Origin: Sequoia sempervirens | Taxonomy: Eukaryota; Streptophyta; Pinopsida; Cupressales; Cupressaceae | Length of the DNA stretch: 64,000 nucleotides | Reading direction: 5' to 3' | Assembly (NCBI GenBank): GCA_007258455.2 | Contig: VDFB02270651.1 | Location: 491,606,711-491,670,710 of the forward strand | Part shown: one piece after another, positions 36,074 to 49,112 of the stretch | How positions within the stretch are numbered: position 1 is the first letter of the stretch | Layout: each line of letters starts with the position of its first letter | Program-made: the position numbers and the translations under genes | Notes under the pieces: model-generated | What the model was told of the DNA's origin: nothing | What the model saw: only the letters and a program-made list of their open reading frames with translations | Databases searched by the model: none

Positions 36074-36640
36074 GTGACTTCGTCCTATATCATTCTCTTA
36101 GACACCCTTTACAAATATCTAGAAATCTTTTGGGATGATTATGAAATGAAAACTATGAATTCCAAGGTCTTCAACGAGATGCCTAAATTTGATGGATATG
36201 ATATTCATGAAGGAGATCAAATGTTTAATCATTTTCAAAATTCATGGAAAATTTTCAATTTGAAGATGAATACATGTGAATGAGATTATTTTTAGGTCTT
36301 TATGTAGAAAGGCATATAGATGGTACACATTTTTCTAGAACATTACTTTGATTCTCAGAAGGACCTTGTGGCTGCCTTTGAAAATGATTTACACTTAATG
36401 TAAACCCTATTGTATTTTTCCAAGAATTGGAAAATGTCAAATGGTAAGACAAAGATTCTAGTATGGAATTTAGCCACAAGTTTATAGTTTCCTTTTCTAG
36501 GATTCCAAATTATTTCATACCTAACATACTTGCTTGCATTGGCATTTATTTTGAAGCATATGAAGTTGGTTTGAGTTTGGTGTAGGAACATTTTAAATTG
36601 GCTAATATATGGTAGGCTTATGTATGTCATGATTCTATTG
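36074..36640 (+). pseudogene. possible gag-like fragment
   Basis: The ORF at 36074-36283 contains MPKFDGYD and a following Phe/Trp-rich stretch (FQNSWKIF), loosely like the start of plant LTR-element gag domains (P-x-F-D-G). Frames after the stop are broken. There is no zinc knuckle. This is a weak call resting on a short motif. Confidence 0.2.
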
Positions 36641-37089
36641 AAAGAGTGGGGAATGCTAGGATTTTTTAGTAGGATTGAGGAGTTAAATAACCAATTATAA
36701 TGTAGATTTAAATCACAAAATAAAGAAATAGAAATTCACAGAAATGGAAGACAAAAATATTAATGTGGTTCACCCTTTAGGATACATCCAAAAACAACAA
36801 CTATTATATTTATTAAGCATCCAACGGAATGAAATTTATAAATAACCTGCACCAATATGTTGCATACATAAAACAATCTGCACTCAAAAATATCTCACGT
36901 GTTGTGTATCTAAAATAAAACCATGACCTTCTATCTTTTTTCATGCATGACTTGTTGCTTGCATCTTCAACTTTATGCCATGTCTATTCATGTTCCAATA
37001 CACAACAAATAAGCTTATTATTCTAGTTAGTTATTGAATTGTTTCATAATAGAATTTATTAACAATTCACCTTTTCTTAAATAAACAAA

Positions 37090-37222
37090 ATTTTACTTGA
37101 GGGCATTGCCCCTAGTAGCCCCTACTCAGGGTGTTTCTCCCAGACCCCTGCCATGGGATTTTCCCTCAGGCCCCTATCAAGGGGATGGTCCCCCTGACCC
37201 CACAAGAGGGGCTCTTCCCACC
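37090..37222. repeat. GC-rich array related to 9126-9362
   Basis: It holds repeated AGGGGC/TGCCCCTAG/GACCCC words in a degenerate ~25-30 bp unit inside AT-rich DNA. It is shorter and more diverged than the array at 9.1-9.4 kb. Confidence 0.65.
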
Positions 37223-37849
37223 CTACACTCCCTCATTAATTAGTTTGGGGAGAAACTACACAAGGAACAGTTGTCAAAATATTAACTCCAAATTTTGATC
37301 AAGCTCCATAGACTAATAGGAATGAGTGCATTACAAAATTTTTATCATCAAATGTTTCTTGTAATGAGGTAATTGACCCCATTGTTTGTGGTAGTGACAT
37401 GGACAAAGAGAAAGAGGTGTGCACAAGTGATTAGCCAAATGGATCAGATCTTGAAGGTGATTGTATAGGGTTTGAACATGTTTATGATGTCAAAAGTGAA
37501 TAAGAAACTAATTTATTATTTTATGTATTTTTCTCTTTTTTCCCTAATTATGATATTGAAGCTACTAATGTTTGTTTACATGAGAATGCCATATATGTGG
37601 CTGCACTTAATGATAAAATTGTTGAGAAAATAATTATTGTAGTAATTTATTTTCAATGTGAATGCCTTCCCTCAATCATTGTGAAGATAGTGATCATATG
37701 GAAACATTTGAGAACCTATTTATTTGGTGTAAGAATTTTTTTCTTCCTTCTGCAGATTGTACTTCGATTGGGTCACATGATAATATTGTTGTAGTAATTA
37801 ATGTAGTGTCAAAAAAAGTATCCCTTTTTCCACACTTAATTTAGGAATA

Positions 37850-38060
37850 ATTAATAATAAAATGAGCCTAATGTTGCCTTAATTTAGTGTTGTAATATGT
37901 TTTGCATATTCACATTAAGTTTAGGGCCCTTTTAAACTAAATGGACTTAATTGTGCCTTATTTAGGGTGTTGTAAAGTGTACCTTTACACTGTCACATTA
38001 ATCTAGGGCTTTATTAATTATTTGAGGTTAATTTTCCTTAATTGGCCCCTTTAATTCAAA
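37850..38060. repeat. diverged ~70 bp repeat, two to three copies
   Basis: Units contain TTAATTTAG(T/G)GTTGTAA(T/A)(A/G)TGT...CACATTAA(G/T)(T/C)TTAGGGC and recur near 37870, 37945 and partly near 38000. They lie just upstream of the duplicated promoter block. Confidence 0.45.
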
Positions 38061-38160
38061 TCCAAGCCTAATTAATTGCATTTTCCGACGGATAAAACCT
38101 GACAGTCATAAATGTCATTTCACAACACTCAACTTTGGAAGATGTGTGTCCTAGGTAAGT

Positions 38161-38670
38161 GACCCTATTTTTACATGACATTTCACCTTGTCCGATGTGT
38201 GTCCTAGGTAAGTGGCCTAGGACCCATTTTCCTTATGGCGAATGGGTCCTCACTTAGACCTAGGACTCCTCTTTTGGATATGTTTTTGGTGGTATTTTAA
38301 TGATTTCAAATCTATAATTCAATGCCAGCTTGTGATATTTGAATTTCGGGAATTAATGTTAAGATATGTATAAATACAAGGTTATTTCACTATGTTTTAA
38401 GCCATAGGGCGAATGGGTCCTCACTTATCCTATGACCCTATTTTTACATGACATTTCACCTTGTGCAATGTGTGTCCTAGGTAAGTGGCCTAGGACCCAT
38501 TTTCCCTATGGTGAATGGGTCCTCAATTAGACCTAGGACCCCTCTTTTGGATATGTTTTTGGTGGTATTTTAATGATTTCAAATCTATAATTCAATGTCG
38601 GCTTGTGATATTTGAATTTCGAGAATTAATGTTAAGATATGTATAAATACAAGGTTATTTCACTATGTTT
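38161..38670 (+). promoter_or_regulatory. tandemly duplicated (273-bp period) LTR promoter segment
   Basis: The block from GACCCTATTTTTACATGAC to TTATTTCACTATGTTT occurs at 38161-38397 and 38434-38670. Each copy carries TATAAATA (38369-38376 and 38642-38649) and two CCTAGG-containing boxes. The copies differ at only a handful of bases. The sequence after the second copy (CATCCTAAGACTTTC...) would be the transcript start. Its layout suits the U3/R part of a plus-strand LTR. Confidence 0.6.
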
Positions 38671-39026
38671 CATCCTAAGACTTTCAAGCAATCAAGTAAT
38701 TTTTACAAGAGAATTATTGAGAGCATTCAAGAGAATTTACAAGGCATTCAAGGGCAGAAATATTGAAGAATATTACAACAATCAAGATTCCATTGTCATG
38801 TCAAAGATGTATTGCATCATGCTTCTTGTTTGAGCTAATATATTGATGTAGTGTTCAAGATCAAATCAAGCATATCAAAGGCATTGTTTCACATCAAGTT
38901 CTGTGATCAAGATCTACATTCATTGAGGCCACTTCATGTTAGTTTGTAGATTTATCCAAGGTTTCAAATAAGGTATCATTGTTCATGTTTCATTGTTTCA
39001 TCCATTCATGTTTCATTACCAAAATG

Positions 39027-39570
39027 GGGTTTGACCAATGCATCAACAACTTTATAATCATGCATGAACCATGTTTTTGGTAAGCACTTGAGGAAGTTTG
39101 TGTTGGTTTTCTTTGATGATATTCTAGTCTATAACAAAACATGGGAAGATAATTTGAAGCATTTGGACATAGTCTTGGGAATTCTTGAACAACAATCTCT
39201 CTTGCAAATATGTCCAAATGTGAGTTTGGATCAACAGAGATATTGTATCTAGGAAATGTCGTAAGTGCTAAAGGAGTTTAGTCTGATCAACAAAAGATCC
39301 AAGCCATTCTAGTTTGGCCACCTCCTATAAATTTATCTTAGCTAAGATGTTTCCTTGGACTATGCAGCTATTACAAGAAGTTTCTTAGAGAATTTTCTCA
39401 ATCTGCAACACCTCTCACTAATCTGACTGAAGTAGGAGCCTTTGAATGGACAAAGGAGGCACAAAGGACATTTGAGAAGCTAAAAGAGGTAATGAGCTCT
39501 TGTTCGATTCTTGCAATTCCTAATTTCTCATTTCCATTTGTTGTAGAATGTGATGCTTCTGGTGAAGGAA
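39027..39570 (+). pseudogene. older Ty3/gypsy element: reverse transcriptase C-terminal part and start of RNase H
   Basis: A degenerate GLTNA-type motif is followed by a -YxDD-like catalytic box (VFFDDILVYNKTW). After that come the Y-L-G-type block, FLGLCSYYKKF, the connection segment and the RNase H start (VVECDASGEG). Several stops and one frameshift interrupt it. The N-terminal half of the polyprotein is absent; the DNA left of 39027 is unrelated, so this copy is 5'-truncated. The frame resumes at 51149, beyond the inserted element. Confidence 0.85.
39566..39570 (+). repeat. target-site duplication AGGAA, left copy
   Basis: AGGAA ends directly before the TG of the left LTR (39571). The matching copy is at 51144-51148. 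Removing the inserted element plus one copy rejoins the RNase H frame of the older host element. Confidence 0.9.
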
Positions 39571-41310
39571 TGTAAAGCTTGACAAACTCACATACTAAAA
39601 TAGTACTCCAAAAGCAAAAAATATTCCAAATAAGGAAAGTGTTATAAATATGCTTGATAAAATATATTAAGAAATGCTCTAAGGCAAGTTACAATAGTGA
39701 ATTGCAATCTCACACACCAATAGGGTGTTACAATACATCTATTTCAATGTTACAAGAATAAGTTTACATCAATACATCAAATACATTGTGAAGATAAGTT
39801 ACATTTACATATTGGCTAAGCAATCCATACAAGAATAATACAAGAAGTATATCCATTTAATAGAAGAATCTATGTCCTTAACCGCTATGACTCTGTTGGT
39901 CTTCCGCAAGCCAAGGCTAAGAGTGAGGTTAAGGCGCCTTTTCTGCCTAACCACGAAGTACAAAACTTCCCCGGGTTTCTTCCTAACTCAAAGAAAGCAT
40001 CGACCCTGCACAAGGAGCCTAGCAACCTGGAATGGTATAAGTAGGAGGGAATCTCTCGATGAGTGCTTTATGCCTATATGCAATTCCTAAACTAGAATAA
40101 AATAGTGCTTGCATACATGATGTGGTAGAGACATGCATAATATAAATTCTAGGCTTTTCAACAATCTATTTCACTGGTACAATAGCTTGGCCAAGCAATA
40201 AAAATTAAATGGTAATTTAGAAAAGATAAATTACCGTCTCTGGGAGCCCACATTCGACATCCTGTCCCGAAAGTAATCTCATAGAAAGAATATATATGAT
40301 ATAGGATCACATAAGTATGTTTAAGTTTCAAACATTCTCTAAACATTGAGTTCTATTGGAAAACACATTTTTGTCTCTAGTTTACTATTTGGTTTGCCTA
40401 AAAAAAAATAATCCACAATTGAAGTAATCCATAAGACGATAATTATATCTGGTTTTTGCCACCATCAATTTGCTCAATTTAATCAATCTTCTAATACTCC
40501 AATGGATAAAATCAAATATAGGTATATATGTATCTTTCAATTTGAACACAAATTTTTTATTTAATTCATTTTGAATAAAAAAATTCTAATTTAAATGATT
40601 CCATCTAAAAATACAGATTTCCATTTATTTTTATATTTAATAGGGACACTTCCTAATCAAAACTAGATATATTCCTTTCAGAAAATAAATGATGCCCATA
40701 CACTTATAAGTATATATATACATTTGTGTTAATATTGCATATTCAGAAATTTATACTTTAACAGGCAAGAATAACTACATTTTCAGAAATATATATATAT
40801 ATATATATTTATATCATTTTGAAACATCAGATTACTTTGCTAAAAACACAGAGGCTTTCACATATATATGTAAATATAAATACACACACATATGCAATTT
40901 ATTTTAAAACAAACATACAGAAATCACAGCTCACATATATCCTTAAGTAGAAACACAAATCGCAAAGGGTATTCGAAGCACACAAGTCAAACTTTGCAAA
41001 GGAACCAAATTACATTATCGGTGAAGAGTGAAGCCAAGATGCTAAGGAAGTGGCTGCTAAGCAAGATATATCACAAGTTTTAATCAGCACAAAGGCTGTG
41101 ATGAGGATTCGACAGTCTTACCATGGGAGGCGTTGCCTGTGGGATGGGTCGCTGTCTTCCACAGCGCCCTCCCATGGGTGACATGGAAAATATATATATG
41201 TTTCATATAAATTCCAATTGTAATAGAAATAAAACAATGATTCAACATTTGAATTGATTTCGGTACAAAGATATAGTATTATATATTCCATCCTAAATAA
41301 ATAATAATAG

Positions 41311-41359
<49 letters not shown>

Positions 41360-41547
41360 ACAATATATATGTAAATATATAATATTATTATATTCAGGTA
41401 CAGTAAATTAGTTAGAAAATATAACTTTTATAGTTTCCGTTCAGTGTATAAAATATTCCATACAAAACTTGCAGTAGTAACATAGATATACATAATATTA
41501 TATATGTATATATGTGTGTGTGTGTGTAAAGATGTATACACACATAC

Positions 41548-41578
<31 letters not shown>

Positions 41579-42958
41579 CATGAATATATATATGTATATG
41601 TATATGTATATATGTATATATGTATATATATATATATACATATATGTACATATATGTATATATATATATATACATATATACATATATACATATACATATA
41701 CATATATATATATATACACATACATATATATGTATGTGTATATATATGTGTGTGTGTGTATATATATATATATATAAAGATTAAGAAAAATATAGTGTTG
41801 TATAGGCAAGATTCAGTTATTTCCATATAGAAAAATAAAAATATTTCAACACCAAATGCACAATTTCAACTTGAACAATCAATTGGTTATCCACATAGAA
41901 ATTCAATCTTTTTCTCAAACATTCATTTATTCACACATTCTGAAATTAAAACATTGACAAATGAATTAAAAACTTGGTAAACACTTTCCTAATTTGGCTC
42001 CCTCTTGTTCTCCTTCTCTTTCCAATGTTCTTCTACTTTCTACTGTTCCCTATTCTATTGTGAGTTATTGTGTTTTTTTTTTTACGCATAATAAAAGATA
42101 GAGAAAAATAAATCTAGTCAACTAAATGAATCTTCTGGTTGCAAGAATAGGAGTTTTTATTATCTTTAATTATTTTCTCCCACTTTTTCCCATCTTTTGT
42201 TTTGCTTTGTTTTCTTGTTTTGTTTTCTAAATTTAGCATCTTTTCTTCATTTTTCCTACTTTTCTAATGTTTTTTATCTCATCGATTTGTTTTCAAAAAT
42301 CTTCCCATCTTTTCCAAGATTTATTTCTAGTTTATCTAATAAATCTAATTTTTAGAAGAAAACATGATTTATTTTCCATGCAACACAATTATCCTCAAAT
42401 AATAAATACATATCATTTAATCTTCAAATGAAAACAATTATTTAATTAAAATAAAATAAAACCAATTCTTTTATTTTCTAAGTGCATTTTATTTTACCAT
42501 CAATTAAATTAAGTAACCACTATAAAGTAAAAACAATATAAAATATTTAACTAAATAAAATCGTAAATGCAACTATATGTTACGAAGTGTTTGTGTGTGT
42601 GCAAGAGAAACCATTCCATCTTAACCCTGCCAGGTAGCTAACCTCCTCTACCTTAACCACACCCTTGGTGTTTGACAACCTACCACGTATAAGAACTCAT
42701 GCACCCATTAATAGATTAGTATCCAAGAAAATATAAATTGAAGCAATATAATTCATCATTCCAAAATAACATTTCCTATATTGCATCTTTTCGAAATAAA
42801 ATCATATTCATCACATTTCATCTTTTCTAGAATAAAATAAACATTCACTTATTTCATCTTTCAAACATAACATAACATTTATTCTACCACACACAATTAT
42901 TCATATATCAATTCCGCATAAAGTAAAAGAAAACATCATCAAAGTTTGAGACGTGACA
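39571..42958 (-). repeat. 3' LTR (left), 3388 bp
   Basis: On the minus strand it begins TGTCACGTCTC at 42958 and ends GCTTTACA at 39571. It includes (TA)n at 41313-41356, a long (TA/CATA)n microsatellite at 41487-41777, and a palindrome remnant at 41121-41179. The Tyr/Ile-rich ORFs over the microsatellites are artefacts. Confidence 0.95.
41313..41777. repeat. (TA)n and (CATA)n microsatellites in the left LTR
   Basis: A run of about 22 TA units ends near 41356, and mixed TATATG/CATACA/GTGT repeats run from 41487 to 41777. The equivalent stretch in the right LTR (49500-49885) differs in length and unit order. Confidence 0.9.
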
Positions 42959-42971
42959 TCCTTCCCCACTT
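42959..42971 (-). mobile_element. polypurine tract of the nested element
   Basis: The minus strand reads AAGTGGGGAAGGA directly before the LTR start TGTCACG at 42958. This is the plus-strand DNA primer site of the element. Confidence 0.85.
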
Positions 42972-43129
42972 GGAAGAGACATCGTCTTGATGTCTTATTA
43001 CAAAACATCTACATAACATAGTCTTAAACATCCAACATATATATAATAAGTCATAATATGCAGAAATAAAAAGTATGCTAATATCTCAAATGCAAAAAAG
43101 ATCTATCAATATCCTTTGCATTCTCCCAG

Positions 43130-43962
43130 GTGGCACTATCCACCGAATACTAGTCCCACTGGACCCTATACTACACAACATCTCGGTTCTGCAACTTAAC
43201 GTTGTGCCTCTCCAAAATCCTGGTGGGCTCTACTAGCACTGCTCCTGGATCCTGAACCTGCAATGCATGCCAGTCAAGAATATGAGAAACAATAGGATGA
43301 TACGACTTAAGCACATAAACATGGAAGACATTATGTATATGAGATAGATCCGGTGGTAGAGCAAGCCTATATGCAACCAGATTGATAACTTCCAAAACAT
43401 CAAATGGCCCAACATATCTAGGGGCAAGCTTAGAGCTCTTGCCGAATGAGATTGAACTCTTCTATGGTCGAACCCTCAAGAAGACCTTATCTCCCACTAA
43501 GAACTGTCTAAACGTTATGTTCCTATCTACAAAACTCTTCTGACGATTTGAAACTTGTTTCAACTTTTCCTTAATTAGCTTCATCATATCCTCCATCTCT
43601 CTCAACATCTCTAGCCCAATGACAATCATGTCTTCCACCCTATCCCAACTGATAGGTGTGCGAAATTTACGACCATATAAGGCCTCGAAAGGTGCCATTC
43701 CTAGAGAGGCATGATATGAATTATTATATGCAAACTCCACTAAAGGTAGGTACTCCTCCCACTTATGCTATCGATCCATATAGTACATCCTGAGGAGATC
43801 CTCTCCTACTTGATTCAACCTCTCAGTCTGACCATCGGTCTCAGGATGATAAGATGAACTAAAGTTCAATTTGGTTCCCAAAGAAGCATTCAATGTAGTC
43901 CAGAACCTGGAAGTCATTTGAGTGTCGTGATCAAAGATGATTGTCTTTAGAACTCTGTGCAA
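43130..43962 (-). pseudogene. integrase catalytic core C-terminal half and chromo-like tail
   Basis: Minus-strand frames include FDHDTQMTSRFW (second catalytic Asp region), YHPETDGQTERLNQ with the final Glu-bearing helix, WEEYLPLVEFAYNN and LGMAPFEALYGR. The GPF-type SH3-like strand ([10 protein letters not shown]) follows. The tail ends with [13 protein letters not shown], then a P-T-R-I-L-E-R block and SVDSATWENA, the layout of chromodomain-bearing elements. Stops occur at several points. Confidence 0.9.
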
Positions 43963-44019
43963 CTAGAAAATCTCCTGCACAAACATTTTTGCTAAGACCA
44001 ATGAACTGTCCTTAAGATT

Positions 44020-44502
44020 CCCTAGAATGAAATGAGCTACATTCATCAATTTATCAACCACAACCAAGATGACATCATGTCAGGTCTTGGTCATAGGAAA
44101 TCCCTGAATAAAATCCATAGTGATTACCTGCCATTTATATTCTAGCACCCTATGTGGGTATAGAAGTCCCGTCGGATGCACATGCTCAGCCTTAACTCGC
44201 TGGCATTCCAAACATCGGGCTACAAAAGCAATAAAATCTATCCTAAGTCCTGACTATAAATACAATGGTCTAAGTCCTATCATTTTTGTCACACCGGGGT
44301 TCCTTGAATACGGTGCATTGTGAAATTCTTCTAGCACTAACTCCCTCAATCCTGCTGAGTTAGGAACATACATCCGTCCCTGGTAACTTAAGAGTCCATC
44401 AGTCTCAAACATGTATCCATCATATCTATGATCTAAAGGATCTTGCTCTAGGGCTTGTTTCACCCTATCATGATGCTCATCCCTTGGCAAAGCTTGAGTC
44501 AC
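44020..44502 (-). pseudogene. integrase zinc-binding domain and first catalytic Asp region
   Basis: LVLEEFHNAPYSRNPGV carries the first zinc-binding His; the second His is replaced. CLECQRVKAEH supplies the Cys pair. MDFIQGFP holds the first catalytic Asp. One stop separates the two halves. Confidence 0.85.
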
Positions 44503-44569
44503 TTGCTGCCTAAAATTTGACCTTATAGTAACGATAGTTGCAAGATGTCTCCTCCTACTTAGGGCATCT

Positions 44570-45198
44570 ACTACTCTATTTTATTTTCCTTTTATATATT
44601 CAATGCCAAATTAATACTCACTCAAAAACTCCAACCATAGTCTCTAACGAGCATTTAGGTTGGGTTGAGTGAAAATATATTGTAGTCCCAAATGATCTGT
44701 TTTCAGTTCGAAAGGCTTCCCCAAAAGGTAGTGCCTCCAAATTTGATGGGCATGCACTATGGTAGCCAGCTCCAAATCGTGTGGTGCATAGTTCAATTCA
44801 TACTGCTTCAATTTCCTAGATTCGCATGCCACCACCTGTCCATATTGCATAAGAACTGCTCCTACACCCTCTCCTAAAGCATCTATTATCACTGTAAAGT
44901 GCCCATTCGAATCCAACACAATCAAGATAGGTGCAAAAGTAAGTTTCTCCTTTAGCAATTGAAAGGCCTTCTCACACTTATCACTCCATTCAAATTTCTT
45001 TCTCTTTCTTTGGAGTACGGTAATGGGTGCTGCAATTGTTGAGAACCCCTTGACAAATTTCCTATAATAGCTGGCAAGTCCCATAAAGCTCTGGACTTCT
45101 GAAACATTTTGTGGTGTTGGCCACTCCATGATTTCCTTGATCTTATCTGGGTCCACTGCTATCCCATCAACTGAAATAACATGTCCCAAATAGTGCAT
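44570..45198 (-). pseudogene. RNase H domain of the nested element
   Basis: MHYLGHVIS and FMGLASYYRKFVKGFS mark the connection from reverse transcriptase. VIIDALGEGVGAVLMQ has the first RNase H Asp (DA-L instead of DA-S). LELATIVHAHQIWRHYLLG and KTDHLGLQYIFTQ follow in the usual order, and VVDALSR ends the domain. Confidence 0.92.
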
Positions 45199-45204
45199 TT
45201 TAGT

Positions 45205-45705
45205 CTAGTAAAAAGTGCATTTAGACATCTTCCCATAAAGCTTATGATCCCTCAAACGTTGCAACACTATCCTCAGATTTGATTTATAATATATTAATAT
45301 ATCATCCAGGAAAACTAGTACAAAGTCATCCAAACAGTCTCGAAAGATGTTGTTCATCAAATTCATAAAATTTGTTAGGGCATTAGTTAGCCCAAATGGT
45401 AACACTATGAATTCTTAGTGCCCGTATCTAGTCCTAAATGCAATTTTGAAAATGTCTTCATATTTTATCCTTAGCTGATGGTATCCCAATCTCAAATCAA
45501 TCTTTGAGAATACCTTAGCCCCTTTCATCTGATCAAATAGTTCATCTATTCTAGGAAGTAGATATTTATTTTTGATGGTAACCTTGTTAAGCATTCTATA
45601 ATCAATACACAACCTTAAGGTCCTATCCTTCTTCACAAATATGATAGTTTCTCCCCATAGGGACACACTTGGCCTGATAAATCCTTGGTTAAGAAACTCT
45701 TGCAA
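45205..45705 (-). pseudogene. reverse transcriptase of the nested element
   Basis: [42 protein letters not shown] (with one stop just before it) and [12 protein letters not shown], the YxDD-type catalytic box, appear in order. One stop near 45415 splits the domain. The order and spacing are standard for Ty3/gypsy. Confidence 0.95.
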
Positions 45706-46340
45706 CTAGGCCTTTAACTCATACAATTCAGTAGTGTTCATCTTGTATGGTGCCTTTGACTGAGGCTCAGTTCGAGGTAGCAAGTCTATTGAGAAATCAA
45801 ACTCCCATTTAGGTGGTAGCTCAGTTAGCTCATCAGGAAAAAAATCTTGGAATTCCTTCAAAATAGGATGGTCATTAGCTGACGACTCTGAGCTATCAAG
45901 ATCCTTGACCTTTATTACATAGATAGCACACCCTTTTTTGCTAGCCTTCTTTAGCTGCATGGAAGAGATTTCCCTGAGCTCCAAGGGCCTTTTTAAACCA
46001 TGAATCTCAACACAATTACCCTGATCATCTAAACATTTCACTGTTTTCTCTTCACAATCTACAATGGACTTATGCTCAGTAAGCCAATTTATTCCCAGGA
46101 TTATGTCATATGACCCCAAGGGTGCTACATACAAGTTAACCTACATCTCAAAGCTAGGAAGTTCAAGTTCGTTGTAGGCTAGACATTGCTCTACTATTCT
46201 CTCTACCCGATTTCCATATTGAACCTTCCATGAATTAGCCATTTATCCTACCTTAACAAATAATTTAGAAATAACATGAGGATCTACAAAACATTCAGTA
46301 GCTCCCGTATCAATTAAGATAGAAACATGGCATCCAAAAA
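45706..46340 (-). pseudogene. aspartic protease of the nested element
   Basis: ILIDTGATECFVDP (about 46278-46320) has the intact D-T-G triad. Two stops later the frame resumes with MYVAPLGSYDIILGINWL, the conserved I-L-G-x-x-W-L turn. The linker towards reverse transcriptase follows (LPPKWEFDFSIDL). Confidence 0.9.
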
Positions 46341-46436
46341 GCTTACCCGTGAGCTGGATTGGTGTAGCCTGGAAATTAGCTTGGTGATTATCAACCGCTG
46401 CATGGATGTGATGCCGATTCCTGTTCTTCTAATTAT

Positions 46437-47491
46437 TCACTCTCTAAGGACACACACTGGCATAATGCTCACCACCGCATGTGTAACAACCTCCGCAGGG
46501 TGCTCTGGGTTTGTTTGAAGCATCTCTCTTGTTATTGTTGTGATTTTACCTCTCATGGTTGTTTTGATTCCCATTGTTGTGGTCCTAAGAATTGTTTCCC
46601 CTCTTGAGATTCTTGATCTGACGGTTATTGTTATTGCCTTGATTATTCTGATTTTGATTGCTATTATTCTGATTGTTTCCTTGAGATTTCTTGTTACCAT
46701 ACTTAGCATCTCTGCTCTTTATGTAATTTGCAACCTGTTGCAACTTCTGTTCTTGCTTGGTTTCTTTCTCAAAAGCCTCATCCATGGTGGAAGGATTATG
46801 AATGTCTACTTCAACTCCAATTTGAGGCCTGAGCCCTAGGATTGCGAATTTGGAACCTCTCATCAAGCTAGTATTGGGGTATGTATTTGAGCAAGTGAGA
46901 GAATTTTTTCCAATACTGAGTTATTGTCATTCCCCCTTGAGTGAGATTCTGGAACTCAGTCATCTTTTTGTCAAAATACAACTGTGGTAGCCACCTTTTT
47001 CTAAACAACTGCATAAATTGATCCCAAGTTACCTCGCCATGTAACAACTGCTTCTCAGCCTTTTCGTTATCCCACCATGTGGCAACTTCACCGGCGAGTT
47101 GATATGATCCCCATTCAGCCTTAGTCTCAATGGACAAATTTCACAGGGTGAAATACATCTCCATCTCAATCACCCATGCTTCTGCCCCATCCCCAAATGT
47201 TTTGCCATCAAATTTTGGTGGGGTGACCTTCTTGAGGTCCTTGCCCAACTCTTCAGCCACTTTCCCTTGCTTACTTAGGTTTCCTTTGGTCTCAAGGTTT
47301 CCTTCATTTGTTTCATTCACATTACCCTAATTTCCACCAAAGTTCGGCCCTAGTTGGCCTGTTTGTCTTTCCTGTTCTAGGATGTCAATCCTAGCCCCTT
47401 GTTGAGTCAACAGGGCTAGAATTTGATCCAATCTGTCATTCGGATCACCACAGGATCCTCGTCCACGTTGATAAGTAAATCTAGTATCCAT
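46437..47491 (-). pseudogene. gag of the nested element with CCHC zinc knuckle
   Basis: The likely start is the Met at 47491 (MDTRFTYQRG). A P-P-K-F-D-G block, WDQFMQLFRKRWLP and FQNLTQGGMTITQYWKKF identify a plant retrotransposon gag domain. An Asn/Gln-rich stretch follows, then CYTCGGEHYASVC (about 46450-46490), a zinc knuckle. Stops and frame changes interrupt it. Confidence 0.92.
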
Positions 47492-47557
47492 TTGGATTAC
47501 TCTGAAAAACATAGCATTAAGCGTAGTTAGGTGTAGGTCCTAGAGTTTAACCTAGAT

Positions 47558-47569
47558 GCTCTGATACCA
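47558..47569 (-). mobile_element. primer-binding site (initiator methionine tRNA type)
   Basis: The minus strand reads TGGTATCAGAGC two bases after the 5' LTR end. This is the standard tRNA-iMet complementary start seen in plant Ty3/gypsy elements. Confidence 0.95.
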
Positions 47570-49112
47570 AATGTAAAGCTCAACAAACTCACATACTAAA
47601 AATAGTACTACAAAAGCAAAGCATATTCCAAATAAGGAAAGTGATATAAATATGTTTAATAAAATATATTAAGAAATGCTCTAAGGCAAGTTACAATAGT
47701 GAATTACAATCTCACACACCAATAGGGTGTTACAATACATCTATTTCGATGTTACAAGAATAAGCTTACATCAATACATCAAATACATTGTGAAGATAAG
47801 TTACATTTAAAGACTGGCTAAGCAAGTCATATCAGAAAAATACAAGAAGCATATCCATATAATAGAAGAATATATGTCCTCAACCACCATGACTCTGCTG
47901 GTCTTCCACAAGCCGAGGCCAAGAGTGAGGTTAAGGAAACTCTTCCGCCCAACCACGAAGTACAAAACTTCCCCGGGTTTCTTCCTAACTCAAAGAAAGC
48001 ACCGACCATGCACGAGGAGCCTAGCAACCTGGAACGATATAAGCAAGAGGGAATCTCTCGATGCGTGCTTGATGTCTATATGCAATTCCTAAACTAGAAT
48101 AACATAGTGCTCACATATAGGATGTGGTAGAGACATATATAATATAAATTCTAGGATTTTCAACCCTCTATTTCATTGGTACAGTAGCTTGGCCAAGCAA
48201 TAAAAATTAAATGGTAATTTAGAAAAGGTAAATTACCATCTTTGGGAGCCCACATTCAACATACTGTCCCAGAAATAATCTCATAGAAAGAATATATATG
48301 ATAGAGGATCACATAAGTATGTTTAAGTTTAAAACATTCTCTAAACATTGAGTTCTTTCGTAAAACACATTTTTGTCTCTAGTTTACTATTTGGTTTGCC
48401 TCAAAAAAACAATAATCCACAATTGAAGTAATCCATAAGACGATAATTATATCTGGTTTTTGCCATCATCAATATACTCAATTTAATCAATCTTCAATAC
48501 TCCAATGGATAAAAGAAAATATATGTATATATGTATCTTTCAATTCAAGCACAAAAAATCTATTTAATTCATTATGAATAAACAATTTCTAATTTAAATG
48601 ATTCCATCTAAAAATCTAGATTTCCATTTATTTTTATATTCAATAGGAACACTTCCTAATCAGATCTAGATATATTCCTTTTAGAAAATAAATAATGCCC
48701 ATACACTTATAAGTATATATATAAATTTTTGTTAAAATTGCATGTTCATAAATTTATCCGTTAACAGACATAAATAACTACATTTTCAGAAATATATATA
48801 TTTATATTATTTTGAAACAGTAGATTACTTTGCTAAATACAAAAGGCTTTCACACGCATATATGTAAATACACACACACACACATGCAATTTATTTAAAA
48901 AAAAACATACATAAATCGCAGCTCACATATATCCTTAAGTAGAAATGCAAATCACAGAGGGGATTCGAAGCACACAAGTCAAACTTTGCAAAGGAATTGA
49001 GTTACATTATCGGTGAAGAGTGAAGCCAAGATGCTAAGGAAGTGACTGCTAAGCAAGAGATATCACAAGTTTTAATTAGCACAAAGGTTGTGATGAGGGT
49101 TTGATGGCCTCA

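Noticed and set aside
41412..41830. ORFs of 87-132 codons on both strands rich in Ile/Tyr/Met/His
   Set aside because: They translate the (TA)n/(CATA)n microsatellite in every frame; no gene.
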